A DNA stretch of 36,930 nt from Candidatus Methylomirabilota bacterium (GTDB lineage Bacteria > Methylomirabilota > Methylomirabilia > Rokubacteriales > CSP1-6). The stretch is from positions 1 through 36,930 of the forward strand of contig DASYTI010000007.1 of assembly GCA_036002485.1 (NCBI GenBank), read 5' to 3'. The first letter of the stretch is position 1. Each line of letters starts with the position of its first letter. The notes beneath the pieces are model-generated. The model did not search any database, was not told where the DNA came from, and saw nothing but the letters and a program-made list of their open reading frames with translations. The position numbers were made by a program, and so were the translations under genes. Below are positions 15,955 to 25,345 of the stretch, piece after piece.

Positions 15955-17337
15955 TCACGCAGCAAGTCGGGCGCCGACGGCGCCGGCGCTCTCGAGGGCG
16001 ATGGCGACACGAAAGAGGGCGGCCTCGTTCCAGGGCGCGGCGATGAGCTGCACGCCGAGCGGGAGGGGACCAGATCCGGCCACCGGGACGGAGATCACGG
16101 GCAGGCCGATGAAGGACAAGGGTTGCGTGTAGAGCCCGAGAATAGCCCGGCTCGGCACCGTCACGCCCGCTATCATTATCGTGTCCTGGTCAATCTTGGG
16201 GGCCGGGCATGGCGTGGTCGGGGCCAGCAGCACGTCCACCGAATCGAAAATCTCGCGTACCCGCTCCCGGTACCAGGCCCGGAAGCGCTGGGCCTGGATA
16301 TAGAACCCGGCGGGTAGTAACGCGCCGGCGAGGAAGCGGTCGCGCGTCATGGGGTCGAAATCCATGGGCCGGTGCTTGAGGTCCTCCCGGTGAAGGTTGG
16401 CGCCCTCGGAGGCCGTGATGATCATGGCCGCCGCGCGGGCGCGATGTGGCTCGGGCACGGTCACGTGCCGCGTGGCTCCGAGTGACTTCGCAACGCGGTC
16501 GACGGCGGCGAAGACATCGGGTTCGCCTCCCATGGCGAAGTGACCATCGGCGACCGCGATGCGCAGTCCTCGTATGCCTTCGTCCATTCGCGCCCGGCAG
16601 GGCTCGACGGGGCGTTCGGCGCACACGGGATCGGCCGGGTCCGCTCCCTGCATCACGTCGTACGCGATAGCCAGATCGCGTACCGACGTGGCCAGCGGAC
16701 CGACATGGTCGAAGCTAATGCCGAACAGGGCCGCCCCGGCCCGGGAAAGACGCCCATAGGTAGGCTTGAGCCCGAAGATGCCGCAGAGCGCGGCGGGCAC
16801 GCGGATCGAGCCATTGGTATCCGAGCCCAGGGTCAGGGGCACGAGCCCGGCCGCCACCGCGGCGGCCGAGCCTCCCGAGGAGCCGCCGGCCACTCTGGCG
16901 GGGTCGTGGGGATTGCGAGTCGGGCCGTAGTGCGTGTTCTCGGTGGTGAAGCCAAAGGCGTACTCGTCCATGTTGAGGGCGCCCAGGAGAATGGCCCCGG
17001 CCCGGCGCAGCCGTGCCACCACCGTCGCATCCCGGACCGCGGGCGGGCGCTCCGCATTGATCTTGGACCCAGCCAGCGTGGTCAGGCCCGCGACGTCGAA
17101 GAGATTCTTGACCGCGAAGGGAACTCCGGCGAGCGGGCCGACAGGCTTGCCCGCCCTCATGTCGGCATCCACGGCCTCGGCATCGCGGAGCGCGCTCTCG
17201 GCAATGAGAGCCGTGAAGGCGTTGATCTGCGCGTCGCGCGCTCGGATCCGCTCGAGGGCGGAGGCCACGAGGTCGCGTGCCGCCACACGGCGCGCGCGGA
17301 CCTCGGCCGCCATGCCCGTCGCGTCGAGAGGGCTCAC
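15955..17337 (-). CDS. atzE: AtzE-family amidase (1-carboxybiuret hydrolase-like subunit)
   Basis: This is a 460-residue amidase-signature enzyme. The catalytic Ser-cisSer-Lys triad is visible as Lys77 (FAVKNLFDV), Ser153 (GGSSGGSAAAVAAG) and the nucleophile Ser177 in GSDTNGSIRVPAALCGIFGLKPTYGR. The DTNGS form with this following sequence is characteristic of the AtzE group, as distinct from GatA (DTGGS). In Pseudomonas sp. ADP, AtzE with its small partner AtzG removes ammonia from 1-carboxybiuret to give 1,3-dicarboxyurea; related HpxY enzymes occur in oxalurate pathways. The GTG start overlaps the stop of the DUF4089 (AtzG-like) gene in a GTGA, so the two subunits are coupled. The placement between urease and cyanase genes fits a role on a urea-derived compound. 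Confidence 0.82.
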   Translation of the reverse strand: MSPLDATGMAAEVRARRVAARDLVASALERIRARDAQINAFTALIAESALRDAEAVDADMRAGKPVGPLAGVPFAVKNLFDVAGLTTLAGSKINAERPPAVRDATVVARLRRAGAILLGALNMDEYAFGFTTENTHYGPTRNPHDPARVAGGSSGGSAAAVAAGLVPLTLGSDTNGSIRVPAALCGIFGLKPTYGRLSRAGAALFGISFDHVGPLATSVRDLAIAYDVMQGADPADPVCAERPVEPCRARMDEGIRGLRIAVADGHFAMGGEPDVFAAVDRVAKSLGATRHVTVPEPHRARAAAMIITASEGANLHREDLKHRPMDFDPMTRDRFLAGALLPAGFYIQAQRFRAWYRERVREIFDSVDVLLAPTTPCPAPKIDQDTIMIAGVTVPSRAILGLYTQPLSFIGLPVISVPVAGSGPLPLGVQLIAAPWNEAALFRVAIALESAGAVGARLAA

Positions 17338-17540
17338 GGTTTGAATACCGGGGCCGTCTCCGTGTCCCCGACCGGAAAATCGCGAACCAGCGCCCCCGCG
17401 GCCAAGAGAATGGCCAGGTTGCGCGCCACCCCTTCACGGCATTCCGGCGGGATGGTCAGACCGAGAAGCGGAGCGACGTGCTCGAGGTACTGACGCACCT
17501 CGCCCTGCCCCACGTCGGCCGGGCCGGGCGCCGCGCTCAT
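17334..17540 (-). CDS. atzG: AtzG-like small subunit (DUF4089, GatC-like)
   Basis: This 68-residue protein has the DUF4089 pattern: VRQYLEHVAPLLGLTIPPE, then CREGVARNLAILLAAGALVRDFP, ending VFKP. AtzG and HpxX are small GatC-like partners needed for stability and activity of the neighbouring amidase. The gene starts at an ATG 29 bp after ureD and ends in a 4-bp overlap with the AtzE-like gene. The coupling of a GatC-like peptide to an amidase here mirrors atzGE and hpxXY. It is too small for further detail, but the context makes the call good. Confidence 0.75.
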   Translation of the reverse strand: MSAAPGPADVGQGEVRQYLEHVAPLLGLTIPPECREGVARNLAILLAAGALVRDFPVGDTETAPVFKP

Positions 17541-17569
17541 GGCGGATCCATGAAAGTAAGGAGCACAGC

Positions 17570-18475
17570 CTACATCTTGCGCAAGGCGAGCGGTTCGAGG
17601 CCCCAAAGGCCGGCCCGGCACACCGCCCACGCTCTCTCGATGGCTCGCTGAAGGGCATGGGCCGAGGGCGCGAGAAGACGCACGACGATGCCGCCGCGGG
17701 CGAGCACGGACACCCCCGCTCTGGCGTCTAGCGCGCTCCCGTCAAGCGCGGTCGAGAGACTGGAGGCGAGCTCGTCCAGGCCGGGGTACGTCGGCGAGAG
17801 GGCGGCGACCGTCGCCACATAGGCCATGCCCTCGGCGGCCCCAAGCCCTCCCCAACCCTGCGCACCGTGCAGGATCACGCGATCCTTAAAGACCAGTCCT
17901 TCCGAATCCCGCGCCGCCATGCCGCTGTCGAGCAGGTGGAAGCCCCAGGTTTCGCGGCGGGCCGCGCGTCCGACGGCCCAGGCGTCACAGAGTATGGCCG
18001 AGGCGCCCGGGGCCAGCTCGACCTCGATGCTCTGGACGAGGCGCGCCCCCGGGGAAAGAATGACATGGTCAGGCAGGTACTCGAGCCGGGCGCCCTCTCC
18101 CACGCGAAAGATCACGCGCTGGACTGAGACCGGCCCTGTGCTGCGATAGACGCGGGTCGCGCTCGGCGTCGAGAGACACACATGGCTGCCCGCGCCGAGC
18201 TCCGCGCGCGTCTCGAGATGGTCGCCGCCGAGCACACCGCCCGTCGGGTTCAGGAGGAGCAGCGTGGCCGCCCCCGTACCGTCCAGATCCACAGGCTCGA
18301 GCGCCTGCAGGGGCAGCGTGAAGCGGCGGCCGGTCAGGACCGTGCGCCCGGCGCGGCGCTCGAAGGCGAGACCGAGGAAGCCGTCGCGCCCCGTGCGGAG
18401 GGGCGACGGCGCTTCAGGGCTCGAAGAGCAGCTCGCGACGGATCCAGTCCACCACGCGGTCGGCGCCGGTCCCAT
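17570..18475 (-). CDS. ureD: Urease accessory protein UreD
   Basis: UreD (UreH) binds apo-urease and, with UreF and UreG, forms the platform for nickel insertion. Family landmarks are [30 protein letters not shown], the [11 protein letters not shown] region, and [22 protein letters not shown]. The C-terminal part is divergent, as usual. The start is uncertain: no start codon lies just after the ureG stop, so I used the ATG at 18475, inside the end of ureG (62-bp overlap). A TTG at 18496 is an alternative. The N-terminal 25 or so residues are unlike other UreD proteins. Position after ureG, and before the atz-like trio, places it at the end of the urease set. Confidence 0.88.
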   Translation of the reverse strand: MGPAPTAWWTGSVASCSSSPEAPSPLRTGRDGFLGLAFERRAGRTVLTGRRFTLPLQALEPVDLDGTGAATLLLLNPTGGVLGGDHLETRAELGAGSHVCLSTPSATRVYRSTGPVSVQRVIFRVGEGARLEYLPDHVILSPGARLVQSIEVELAPGASAILCDAWAVGRAARRETWGFHLLDSGMAARDSEGLVFKDRVILHGAQGWGGLGAAEGMAYVATVAALSPTYPGLDELASSLSTALDGSALDARAGVSVLARGGIVVRLLAPSAHALQRAIERAWAVCRAGLWGLEPLALRKM

Positions 18476-19040
18476 CGCGGAGATTGGTGAAGACAAAGGG
18501 ACGATCCCCCCTCATCCGCTTGGAGTCCCGCTCCATCACGGAGAGATCGGCGCCGACATAGGGCGCCAGGTCGATCTTGTTGATGACGAGCAGATCGGAG
18601 CGGGTGATGCCGGGCCCGCCCTTGCGGGGGATCTTGTCCCCTTCCGCCACGTCGATGACGTAGATGGTCGCGTCCACGAGCTCCGGGCTGAACGTCGCGG
18701 CCAGGTTATCGCCCCCGCTCTCCACGAAGAGCATCTCGAGCCCGGGAAAGCGGCCGAGGATCTGGTGCGCGGCCTCGAGGTTGACCGAGGCGTCCTCCCG
18801 GATGGCCGTGTGCGGGCAGCCGCCCGTCTCCACGCCGAGCACGCGCTCTGACGGCAGGGCGCCGCGCCGGATGAGGAACTGGGCGTCCTCCTGAGTGTAA
18901 ATGTCATTGGTGATCACGGCCATGTCGTAGCGGTCGCGCAGGCGAAGGCAGAGCGACTCGACCAGGGCCGTCTTGCCCGAGCCCACCGGTCCGCCAATGC
19001 CTATGCGAAGCGGCCGCGGGATCCGGGAATCTGCGCTCAC
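18414..19040 (-). CDS. ureG: Urease accessory GTPase UreG
   Basis: This 208-residue GTPase carries nickel to urease. The P-loop is GPVGSGKT (17-24), and the conserved metal-binding CPH motif is Cys75-Pro-His77 within [14 protein letters not shown]. Switch and specificity motifs appear as [31 protein letters not shown] and [13 protein letters not shown]. The start is a GTG at 19040 overlapping the ureF stop (GTGA), which gives a normal family length; the open frame upstream of it is only a shadow of ureF. It is translated together with ureF. Identification is certain. Confidence 0.95.
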   Translation of the reverse strand: MSADSRIPRPLRIGIGGPVGSGKTALVESLCLRLRDRYDMAVITNDIYTQEDAQFLIRRGALPSERVLGVETGGCPHTAIREDASVNLEAAHQILGRFPGLEMLFVESGGDNLAATFSPELVDATIYVIDVAEGDKIPRKGGPGITRSDLLVINKIDLAPYVGADLSVMERDSKRMRGDRPFVFTNLRDGTGADRVVDWIRRELLFEP

Positions 19041-19726
19041 GAGCGGAAGAGCCTCATCTCGAGGGTGGCGTGCCGGATGCCGGCCATCTCGATGCCCGGA
19101 GCGAAGCTCCACAGCTCGTGGGCGCCGCGTCCCGCTGCCTCGCGGGCCACGCGCGAGATGACGGGATGCAGCGCCCACAGCACGCGCTGCCCTTCCAGCT
19201 GGCCCATGGAAAGGAGCCGCAGCGCCGCGCCGATGAGGAGGGCGGTGGTCGAATACAGATAGGCCGTCGCCGCCGCCTCCGCTTCCCAGCGGAGCGTGGC
19301 GGCCGTGAGCCCGTAGCCCACGGCGTGATGGCCAGGCACGAGGCCCTTGTCGACATCTGCCGAATATGTCGCGATCCGCGGATCGCCGGTGAGGGCGGCG
19401 GCCACCCGGAGGGTCTGGCGCCCCATCTGACGGCTGCCCTCGCGGAACTCTCTCACGGGCTTCATGGCTTCCAGGGTGACGTCGATCTCGCGGCACGCGT
19501 CGAGATCGCCGCGCTCCGCGGCTCGAAGGGTCCCCACGGCGGCCGTGGCATCGCACGGCCCGACCGCGCCTTCGAGCTGCGCCATGAGGAAGCGCTCGAG
19601 CTCCTCGCGTCCTCTGACATGGCCCTGCTGGCAATAGGTCTCGAGGCCGAAGGAGTGCGCATAGCCCCCCGTGGGAAAGGCGCTGTCGGCGAAGTGGAGC
19701 AATGAAAGGAGTCGTGGATCACTCAT
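19037..19726 (-). CDS. ureF: Urease accessory protein UreF
   Basis: UreF is a helical protein (229 residues here) that joins UreD and UreG in the nickel-loading complex and gates GTPase activity. The characteristic beginning [24 protein letters not shown] is present. The middle sequence [14 protein letters not shown] and the region [12 protein letters not shown] are also typical. The ATG at 19726 lies eight bases inside the ureE gene, and the stop overlaps the ureG GTG, so three urease chaperones are translated in tight succession. The length is normal. Confidence 0.93.
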   Translation of the reverse strand: MSDPRLLSLLHFADSAFPTGGYAHSFGLETYCQQGHVRGREELERFLMAQLEGAVGPCDATAAVGTLRAAERGDLDACREIDVTLEAMKPVREFREGSRQMGRQTLRVAAALTGDPRIATYSADVDKGLVPGHHAVGYGLTAATLRWEAEAAATAYLYSTTALLIGAALRLLSMGQLEGQRVLWALHPVISRVAREAAGRGAHELWSFAPGIEMAGIRHATLEMRLFRS

Positions 19727-20198
19727 GCCGATGGCCGTCTAGCGGGCTGTGACCGTGTTCATGCGAGTGGCCGGCACCCAGGGGGGTGAAGACGGCCGCC
19801 GAGCGCTTCCAGACCACGCCGAGTCGGGTCAGGAGCTGCGTCATGGCGCTGTCCTCAGGCACGAGGAGGTCATCACCGGCTATGGCGACGGGGAAATGCC
19901 GGTTGCCGACATCGAAGGCGATGCGAATGGCCTCGTTTCTATCTCTTGGCGTCACCGCGAGCACGGGCTCGGGTCTACCCTCGATCTCGAGGTACCACTC
20001 CGCCTCGACGGCCACGATGTCCCCCGGATGGAGCAGGCTCCCCGTGGGCAGCGCGAGGGCCACCTCTCTCCCGCCGGTCGTGATCACACGCTTGCGCGTC
20101 CATCGCCGCTCCTCCCAGGTCAAGCAGAGCGTATCGCGCCGCTTTCCCGCCAGGGCAGCCGCATCCACGTGCAGGTGCGACTCGGTGATCAGCAGCAC
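19719..20198 (-). CDS. ureE: Urease nickel-binding chaperone UreE
   Basis: This 159-residue protein is the nickel donor for urease. The N-terminal domain contains TLCLTWEERRWTRKRV and GREVALALPTGSLLHPGDIV. The central metallochaperone domain includes GNRHFPVAI with its conserved His. The C-terminus is histidine-rich (HSHEHGH, then HRHE), which provides extra nickel-binding capacity. The start is a GTG at 20198, about 18 bp after the ureC stop; no strong ribosome site is visible, so translation may be coupled. It overlaps ureF by 8 bp. Confidence 0.92.
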   Translation of the reverse strand: MLLITESHLHVDAAALAGKRRDTLCLTWEERRWTRKRVITTGGREVALALPTGSLLHPGDIVAVEAEWYLEIEGRPEPVLAVTPRDRNEAIRIAFDVGNRHFPVAIAGDDLLVPEDSAMTQLLTRLGVVWKRSAAVFTPLGAGHSHEHGHSPLDGHRHE

Positions 20199-20216
20199 GA
20201 GAGGGAATGGTCCATG

Positions 20217-21932
20217 CTAGAAGAGGTAATAGCGCTGGGCCATGGGCAGCACCCGCGCGGGCTCACAGGTCAGGAGCTCGCCGTCGGCGCGCACCTCGTA
20301 GGTCTCCGGATCCACCTCGATGCGCGGGCAATAGGCATTGTTGACCATGTCGGCCTTGCTCAGCCCGCGGCAGCCCCTCGCCGCGGAGATCATCTTGCGC
20401 AGGCCGAGGCGCGTGGGCACCCCGTCCTCGAGCGCGGCCTTCGACACGAAGGTCATCGACGTGGAGTACACCGCCCCGCCGTAGGAGGCGAACATGGGCC
20501 GGTAGCGGACGGGCTGGGGAGTGGGGATGGAGGCATTGGGGTCGCCCATGGCCGCAGTGACGATGAGGCCGCTCTTCAGCACGAGCTCCGGCTTCACCCC
20601 GAAAAAGGCGGGCTTCCAGATCACGAGATCGGCGAGCTTGCCCGCCTCGATCGAGCCGACCTCGTGCGAGATCCCGTGGGAGATGGCGGGATTGATCGTG
20701 TACTTGGCCACGTACCGCTTGGCGCGCGCATTGTCGTTCCGCCCGTCGCCCGGGAGAGCGCCGCGCTGGCGCTTCATCTTGTCCGCCGTCTGCCAGGTGC
20801 GCGTGATGACTTCCGCGATGCGGCCCATGGCTTGGGAGTCCGACGAGAGCATGCTGATGGCGCCCAGGTCGTGGAGCACGTCCTCCGCCGCGATCGTCTC
20901 GGCACGGATGCGCGACTCGGCAAAGGCCAGGTCCTCGGGAATCTTCGGGTTCAGGTGATGGCAGACCATGAGCATGTCGAGATGCTCGTCCATGGTGTTG
21001 ACGGTGAACGGCATGGTGGGATTCGTGGAGGAGGGCAGGCAGTTCGGCTCGCCGCAGACGCGAATGATGTCGGGGGCATGGCCGCCGCCCGCGCCCTCGG
21101 TGTGATAGGTGTGGATGGTCCGGTTCTTGAACGCCTTGATCGAGTCCTCGACGAAGCCCGCCTCGTTGAGAGTGTCCGTGTGGATGGCGACCTGCACGTC
21201 CATCTCCTCGGCGACGGACAGGCAGGCGTCGATGGCCGCCGGGGTCGTCCCCCAGTCCTCGTGGAGCTTGAGGCCGATGGCGCCGGCGGCCACCTGCTCG
21301 CGCAAGGGATCCAGTCGGGAAGCGTTGCCTTTCCCCAGAAAACCCAGATTGATGGGCAGACCATCCGAGGCCTCGAGCATGCGGTGGATGTTCCACGCGC
21401 CCGCCGAGCAGGTCGTGGCATTGGTGCCGGTGGCGGGGCCGGTGCCCCCGCCGATGAGCGTGGTCAGTCCCGCCGAGAGGGCCTCGTCGACGAGCTGCGG
21501 GCAGATGAAGTGGATATGTGAATCGATGCCGCCGGCCGTGACGATGCGTCCCTCCCCCGCGATGACCTCGGTGGAGGCCCCCACGATCATGCCCGCGGTA
21601 ACACCCGCCTGGATGTCGGGATTCCCGGCCTTGCCCACGCCCACGATACGGCCGCCGCGCACGCCGATATCGGCCTTGACGATGCCCCAGTGATCGAGCA
21701 CGAGGGCATTGGTGATCACGAGGTCGAGGACGCCCTCGGCGGCGGTGGCGCGGGCGGACTGTCCCATACCGTCGCGGATCACCTTGCCGCCTCCGAACTT
21801 GACCTCGTCGCCGTAGACGGTGAAGTCGCGCTCGACCTCGATGAGGATCTCGGTATCGGCCAGCCGGACCCGGTCGCCGACCGTGGGGCCGTAGAGATCG
21901 GCATACTGGCGGCGCGGCAGCCTCAGGCTCAT
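20217..21932 (-). CDS. ureC: Urease alpha (catalytic) subunit UreC
   Basis: UreC hydrolyses urea to ammonia and carbamate at a di-nickel centre in the cytoplasm. The 571-residue length is normal. All active-site residues are in place, offset by five from Klebsiella numbering: His139 and His141 ([11 protein letters not shown]), the carbamylated Lys222 ([12 protein letters not shown]), His224, His251, His277 ([11 protein letters not shown]), the flap His325 (MVCHHL) and Asp365 (SSDSQAMGR). The enzyme should therefore be active. It lies 4 bp after ureB and is followed by the accessory genes. Separate ureA, ureB and ureC genes are the common bacterial arrangement. Confidence 0.97.
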   Translation of the reverse strand: MSLRLPRRQYADLYGPTVGDRVRLADTEILIEVERDFTVYGDEVKFGGGKVIRDGMGQSARATAAEGVLDLVITNALVLDHWGIVKADIGVRGGRIVGVGKAGNPDIQAGVTAGMIVGASTEVIAGEGRIVTAGGIDSHIHFICPQLVDEALSAGLTTLIGGGTGPATGTNATTCSAGAWNIHRMLEASDGLPINLGFLGKGNASRLDPLREQVAAGAIGLKLHEDWGTTPAAIDACLSVAEEMDVQVAIHTDTLNEAGFVEDSIKAFKNRTIHTYHTEGAGGGHAPDIIRVCGEPNCLPSSTNPTMPFTVNTMDEHLDMLMVCHHLNPKIPEDLAFAESRIRAETIAAEDVLHDLGAISMLSSDSQAMGRIAEVITRTWQTADKMKRQRGALPGDGRNDNARAKRYVAKYTINPAISHGISHEVGSIEAGKLADLVIWKPAFFGVKPELVLKSGLIVTAAMGDPNASIPTPQPVRYRPMFASYGGAVYSTSMTFVSKAALEDGVPTRLGLRKMISAARGCRGLSKADMVNNAYCPRIEVDPETYEVRADGELLTCEPARVLPMAQRYYLF

Positions 21933-21936
21933 GTCA

Positions 21937-22302
21937 TCACGCTCCCTGGAATCCGGCTTGCGCGGCCTTCTTCACCGCCGCTTCCCGCCGCGCGTCATCC
22001 ACCTTGCCGTCGGCGAGCGCGTTCAAGCCATGGACCTCTCGCGCCCCCGCCAGCTCGACGAGAGTCACGATCTTCTCGTCGCCGGGCTCGAAGCGCACCG
22101 CGGTGCCCGCGGGAATATTGAGCCTCATGCCCCACGCCTTGCCTCGTTCGAATCTGAGCGCGCGATTGGCCTCGAAGAAGTGGAAGTGTGAACCAACCTG
22201 AATGGGCCGGTCGGCCGTATTGGCTACCGTCAGCTGGACGGTCCGGCGCCCTTCATTCGCGACGATATCGCCCTCGCCCAGGATGTATTCGCCCGGAATC
22301 AC
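21937..22302 (-). CDS. ureB: Urease beta subunit UreB
   Basis: UreB is a structural subunit of the (UreABC)3 urease, 121 residues here. The typical beginning [18 protein letters not shown], the core [16 protein letters not shown] and [16 protein letters not shown] are present. The C-terminal tail ([20 protein letters not shown]) is slightly longer than in many homologues, which is common. The start is a GTG at 22302. It begins 94 bp after ureA; this gap contains a strong hairpin. It is 4 bp upstream of ureC. Confidence 0.95.
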   Translation of the reverse strand: MIPGEYILGEGDIVANEGRRTVQLTVANTADRPIQVGSHFHFFEANRALRFERGKAWGMRLNIPAGTAVRFEPGDEKIVTLVELAGAREVHGLNALADGKVDDARREAAVKKAAQAGFQGA

Positions 22303-22340
22303 TTCGCAGCCTCCCTCGGTTGACCGCCGTCTGGGGGAGT

Positions 22341-22365
22341 GCGGGGGCCATCTCTGGGCCCCCGC
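22341..22365. other. Intercistronic hairpin between ureA and ureB
   Basis: GCGGGGGCC (22341-22349) and GGCCCCCGC (22357-22365) form a perfect 9-bp GC stem with a 7-nt loop, within the only sizeable gap between urtA and atzG. No T run follows, so it looks more like an RNA-processing or stabilising element than a terminator. Confidence 0.55.
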
Positions 22366-22396
22366 TGATAAATCGATGAACGAGGCCCGTGTCCAC

Positions 22397-22699
22397 TCAT
22401 CGGATTGGGTGATGTATGGTCACGAGCTTGGTGCCGTCGGGGAAAGTGCCCTCGACCTGCACCTCCTCGAGCATCTCGGGCACGCCGTCCATGACATCGC
22501 CGCGATTGAGAATGGTGATGCCGAAGGCCATGAGGTCTGAGACGCTCCGGCCATCGCGGATGCCCTCCAGGACCTCGGCGGTGATCAGGGCCAGGGCCTC
22601 TGGATAGTTCAGCTTGAGCCCCCGCCCCCGCCGCCGGCGGGCGACTTCCGCCGCGGTGAAGATCAGCAGCTTGTCCTGCTCTCGGGGGGTCAGGTGCAT
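22397..22699 (-). CDS. ureA: Urease gamma subunit UreA
   Basis: UreA is the smallest structural subunit of urease, exactly the common 100 residues. The sequence begins [20 protein letters not shown] and has the family segments [31 protein letters not shown] and [19 protein letters not shown]. It starts 19 bp after the urea-transporter ATPase gene urtE, so uptake and hydrolysis of urea share one transcript. An unusual 94-bp spacer with a hairpin separates it from ureB. Confidence 0.96.
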   Translation of the reverse strand: MHLTPREQDKLLIFTAAEVARRRRGRGLKLNYPEALALITAEVLEGIRDGRSVSDLMAFGITILNRGDVMDGVPEMLEEVQVEGTFPDGTKLVTIHHPIR

Positions 22700-22718
22700 G
22701 GCCGGGGGTGATTCTACT

Positions 22719-23429
22719 TCAGACGGTCAAGTGCTGTCTCACCACGTCATGGCGCAGCTCCGCCGTCGAGCCCCTCGAGACGATGGCGCCCTTGCGCATG
22801 ATGGCGTAGGAGTTGGCGAGCCGCCAGGCGAACTCGAGATATTGCTCGACGAGGAGGACGGCGATGCCCCGCTCCTTGATGCGCCCGATGGCATCCTCGA
22901 TCTGGAGGATGACATTGGGCTGTATGCCTTCGGTCGGTTCGTCCATGAGGAGGAGCTTGGGGCGCGCCAGGAGCACGCGCGCGATGGCCAGCTGCTGCTG
23001 CTCACCGCCCGAGAGCACGCCGCCCTTGCGGGACAGGAGCTGCTTGAGCCGGGGGAAAAGACCGAAAACGCCCTCGTAGTCCCCGGGCGCGCCTCGAGCA
23101 CTGTCCACGGACGAGGGGCGGCCGAGGAGGCCGACCCGGAGGTTCTCCGCCACGCTCAGATTGGGGAAGATCTCGCGCCCCTGGGGGACATAGCCGATGC
23201 CGCGGGCCGCGCGCTCTTCGGGGCGCAAGCCGCCCAGTTCGGCGCCGTCGAACGTGATGCGGCCCGCCCGCGTGGGCAGGAGCCCCATGATCGATTTGAG
23301 CAGGGTGGTCTTGCCCACGCCGTTGCGTCCCATGAGACAGACGACGCCGGCGTCCGGCACCTGGAGCGAGACGTCCCAGAGCACCTGGCTCTCGCCATAC
23401 GCGACGTCGAGGCCCTGAATCTCAAGCAT
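22719..23429 (-). CDS. urtE: Urea ABC transporter ATPase UrtE
   Basis: This 236-residue ATPase is of the LivF/UrtE type. Walker A is GRNGVGKTT, the signature is [15 protein letters not shown], and Walker B is [13 protein letters not shown], the last being typical of UrtE. The segment [15 protein letters not shown] and the conserved [15 protein letters not shown] support the call. The start ATG overlaps the urtD stop by 8 bp. It is the fifth gene of urtABCDE, and ureA follows 19 bp later. It pairs with UrtD to power urea uptake. Confidence 0.93.
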   Translation of the reverse strand: MLEIQGLDVAYGESQVLWDVSLQVPDAGVVCLMGRNGVGKTTLLKSIMGLLPTRAGRITFDGAELGGLRPEERAARGIGYVPQGREIFPNLSVAENLRVGLLGRPSSVDSARGAPGDYEGVFGLFPRLKQLLSRKGGVLSGGEQQQLAIARVLLARPKLLLMDEPTEGIQPNVILQIEDAIGRIKERGIAVLLVEQYLEFAWRLANSYAIMRKGAIVSRGSTAELRHDVVRQHLTV

Positions 23430-24201
23430 CGGCTTCGCGGCTCCGGCCGAGATAGACCTCCATCACCCTGTCGTCCTTCTGCACCTGCTCCACGGGCCCT
23501 TCGCAGAGGATGCTGCCCTCGTGGAGCACGGTCACCTTGCGCGCGATGCTGCGCACGAACTCCATGTCGTGCTCGATCACCAGCACCGCGCGCTCCGCGG
23601 CCACTCCCTGGAGGAGGCGGCCGGTCTTCTCGGTCTCCTCCTCGGTCATGCCGGCCACGGGCTCGTCGACGAGAAGCAGCTCGGCGTCCTGGACCATGAC
23701 CATGCCGATCTCGAGCCATTGCTTCTGTCCGTGGGACAGCCCCCCCGCCCGCACATCGGCCTCGGCCGCGAGGCCAATCGTCTCGAGCGTGAGACTCACG
23801 CGCTCCTGTTGCTCCCCCGTCAGCCTCGATCGCAACGTCGCCAGCACGCCCTTGCTGGCCCGGGCCAGCGCGAGCTCGAGGTTCTCCCGCACCGTCAGGT
23901 TGGCGAAGATGGACGGCGTCTGGAACTTGCGCCCCACGCCGAGCGAGGCGATCTCGTTCTCGCGCCGGCCCGCGAGGTCGGTGCTGTGGCCGAAGATCAC
24001 GCGACCCGCCGTGGGCTGGACCTTGCCCGAGATGACGTCGAGCAGCGTGGTCTTGCCTGCCCCGTTCGGCCCGATGACGACCCGCAGCTCCTTGTAGTCC
24101 ATGAAGAAGTTGAGCCCATTGAGGGCCTTGAAACCGTCGTACTCGACGGTGACATCCTCGAGGTAGATGATGGAGCCGCCTGGCGAGGCATTCATGGTCA
24201 T
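23422..24201 (-). CDS. urtD: Urea ABC transporter ATPase UrtD
   Basis: This 259-residue ATPase is of the LivG/UrtD type, with Walker A GPNGAGKTT, the signature LSHGQKQWLEIGMVMVQ and Walker B LLLVDEPVAGMTEEET. The signature LSHGQKQWLEIG and the following GMTEEET are characteristic of UrtD and not of amino-acid LivG proteins. The early region has ITVEYDGFKALN-like sequence (EDVTVEYDGFKALNGLNF). It starts at an ATG 10 bp after urtC. It functions as a heterodimer with UrtE. Confidence 0.93.
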   Translation of the reverse strand: MTMNASPGGSIIYLEDVTVEYDGFKALNGLNFFMDYKELRVVIGPNGAGKTTLLDVISGKVQPTAGRVIFGHSTDLAGRRENEIASLGVGRKFQTPSIFANLTVRENLELALARASKGVLATLRSRLTGEQQERVSLTLETIGLAAEADVRAGGLSHGQKQWLEIGMVMVQDAELLLVDEPVAGMTEEETEKTGRLLQGVAAERAVLVIEHDMEFVRSIARKVTVLHEGSILCEGPVEQVQKDDRVMEVYLGRSREADA

Positions 24202-24211
24202 GGTCGCGGCC

Positions 24212-25345
24212 TCATCGGGGGGTCAGCTCCACCGTCTTGGCCGGCTCGCTGGCCGCCGGCACATGCTCGGGGGACTTGACGCGATCGAAGCGCGCCATCA
24301 GCTTTTGCGCGGTGCCGACCACGCCGTCCGGGAAGAAGAGGACGACGGTCACGAACATCCCGCCCAGCACGAGGATCCAGAGATCCGGGTAGTGCGTGGT
24401 CAACAGGCTCTGGAGCCAGTTGACGCCGAAGGCCCCCACCACGGGCCCGATGAGAGTCCCCCGCCCGCCCACAGCGACCCAGATGATCATCTCGATGGAG
24501 GGGAGGACGCCGATGCGGGCGGGCGTGATGATGCCGACCTGCCCGACGTAGAGCGCCCCCGCCAACCCGGCCAGCACCGCCGAGACCGTGAACACGAACA
24601 TCTTGAAGGCGGCCGGCGAGTAGCCGCAGAAGAGCACGCGCGTCTCGCTGTCGCGGATGGCCACCAGCACCTTCCCGGCGGGGGAGCGCACGATCCACCG
24701 GCAGAGCAGATAGGCCGCGCAGAGAAAGAGCGCGGTGACGATGTAGAGACCGCGCTGGGTGCCCGGCGAATTGAGAGGGAAGCCGAACATCGTCTTGAAG
24801 CCGCTGAGCCCGTTGGTTCCTCCGAGGTTCATGGCATTGCGGTTGAAGGTGAGCCAGGCGCAGAGAGCAAGGGCCTGAGTGATGATGGAAAAATACACGC
24901 CGCGGATGCGGCTTCGAAAGGTGAGGAACCCGAACACGGCGGCGAAGAGCCCGGGCACGAGAACCACGGCGAGAAGCGTGAACCACGCGCTGTAGAACGG
25001 TTTCCAGAAGAGGGGAAGCTCCGTCACCCGGTTCCACACCATGAAGTCCGGGAGCACGTTCTGGTAGACGCCTTTGGCCCCGATCTCGAGCATGAGGTGC
25101 ATGCCCATGGCATAGGCGCCCAGGCCGAAGAAGACGCCATGGCCGAGAGAGAGGACGCCCGCGTAGCCCCAGATGAGGTCGATGCCGAGAGCGAGGATGG
25201 CATAGGTCAGAAATTTGCCGAAGAGATTGAGGGTGAAATCCGAGACGCGGAGCGGTGAGCCCGCGGGGAGCGCGTTCAGGACGGGCAGCACCACGACGAG
25301 GAGGGCGGCCACGGCGAGAAAGGCCCAGCGCTCACGAGTCCGCAT
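24212..25345 (-). CDS. urtC: Urea ABC transporter permease UrtC
   Basis: This 377-residue inner-membrane permease is of the LivM type, with about nine hydrophobic segments. Family sequences include IDLIWGYAGVLSLGHGVFFGLGAYAMGMHL, FNRNAMNLGGTNGLSGF, and AVGGRGTLIGPVVGA near the end. GLSGF following GGTNG is typical of UrtC, where the LivM group reads GLTGG or similar. Its ATG lies 14 bp inside the end of urtB, so the permeases are translationally coupled. A C-terminal tail of about 35 polar residues extends into the cytoplasm. Confidence 0.92.
   Translation of the reverse strand: MRTRERWAFLAVAALLVVVLPVLNALPAGSPLRVSDFTLNLFGKFLTYAILALGIDLIWGYAGVLSLGHGVFFGLGAYAMGMHLMLEIGAKGVYQNVLPDFMVWNRVTELPLFWKPFYSAWFTLLAVVLVPGLFAAVFGFLTFRSRIRGVYFSIITQALALCAWLTFNRNAMNLGGTNGLSGFKTMFGFPLNSPGTQRGLYIVTALFLCAAYLLCRWIVRSPAGKVLVAIRDSETRVLFCGYSPAAFKMFVFTVSAVLAGLAGALYVGQVGIITPARIGVLPSIEMIIWVAVGGRGTLIGPVVGAFGVNWLQSLLTTHYPDLWILVLGGMFVTVVLFFPDGVVGTAQKLMARFDRVKSPEHVPAASEPAKTVELTPR

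Noticed and set aside
18414-19634. A 406-residue reading of ureG extending upstream.
   Set aside because: The upstream 198 codons are an out-of-frame reading of ureF; the GTG at 19040 gives the normal UreG length.
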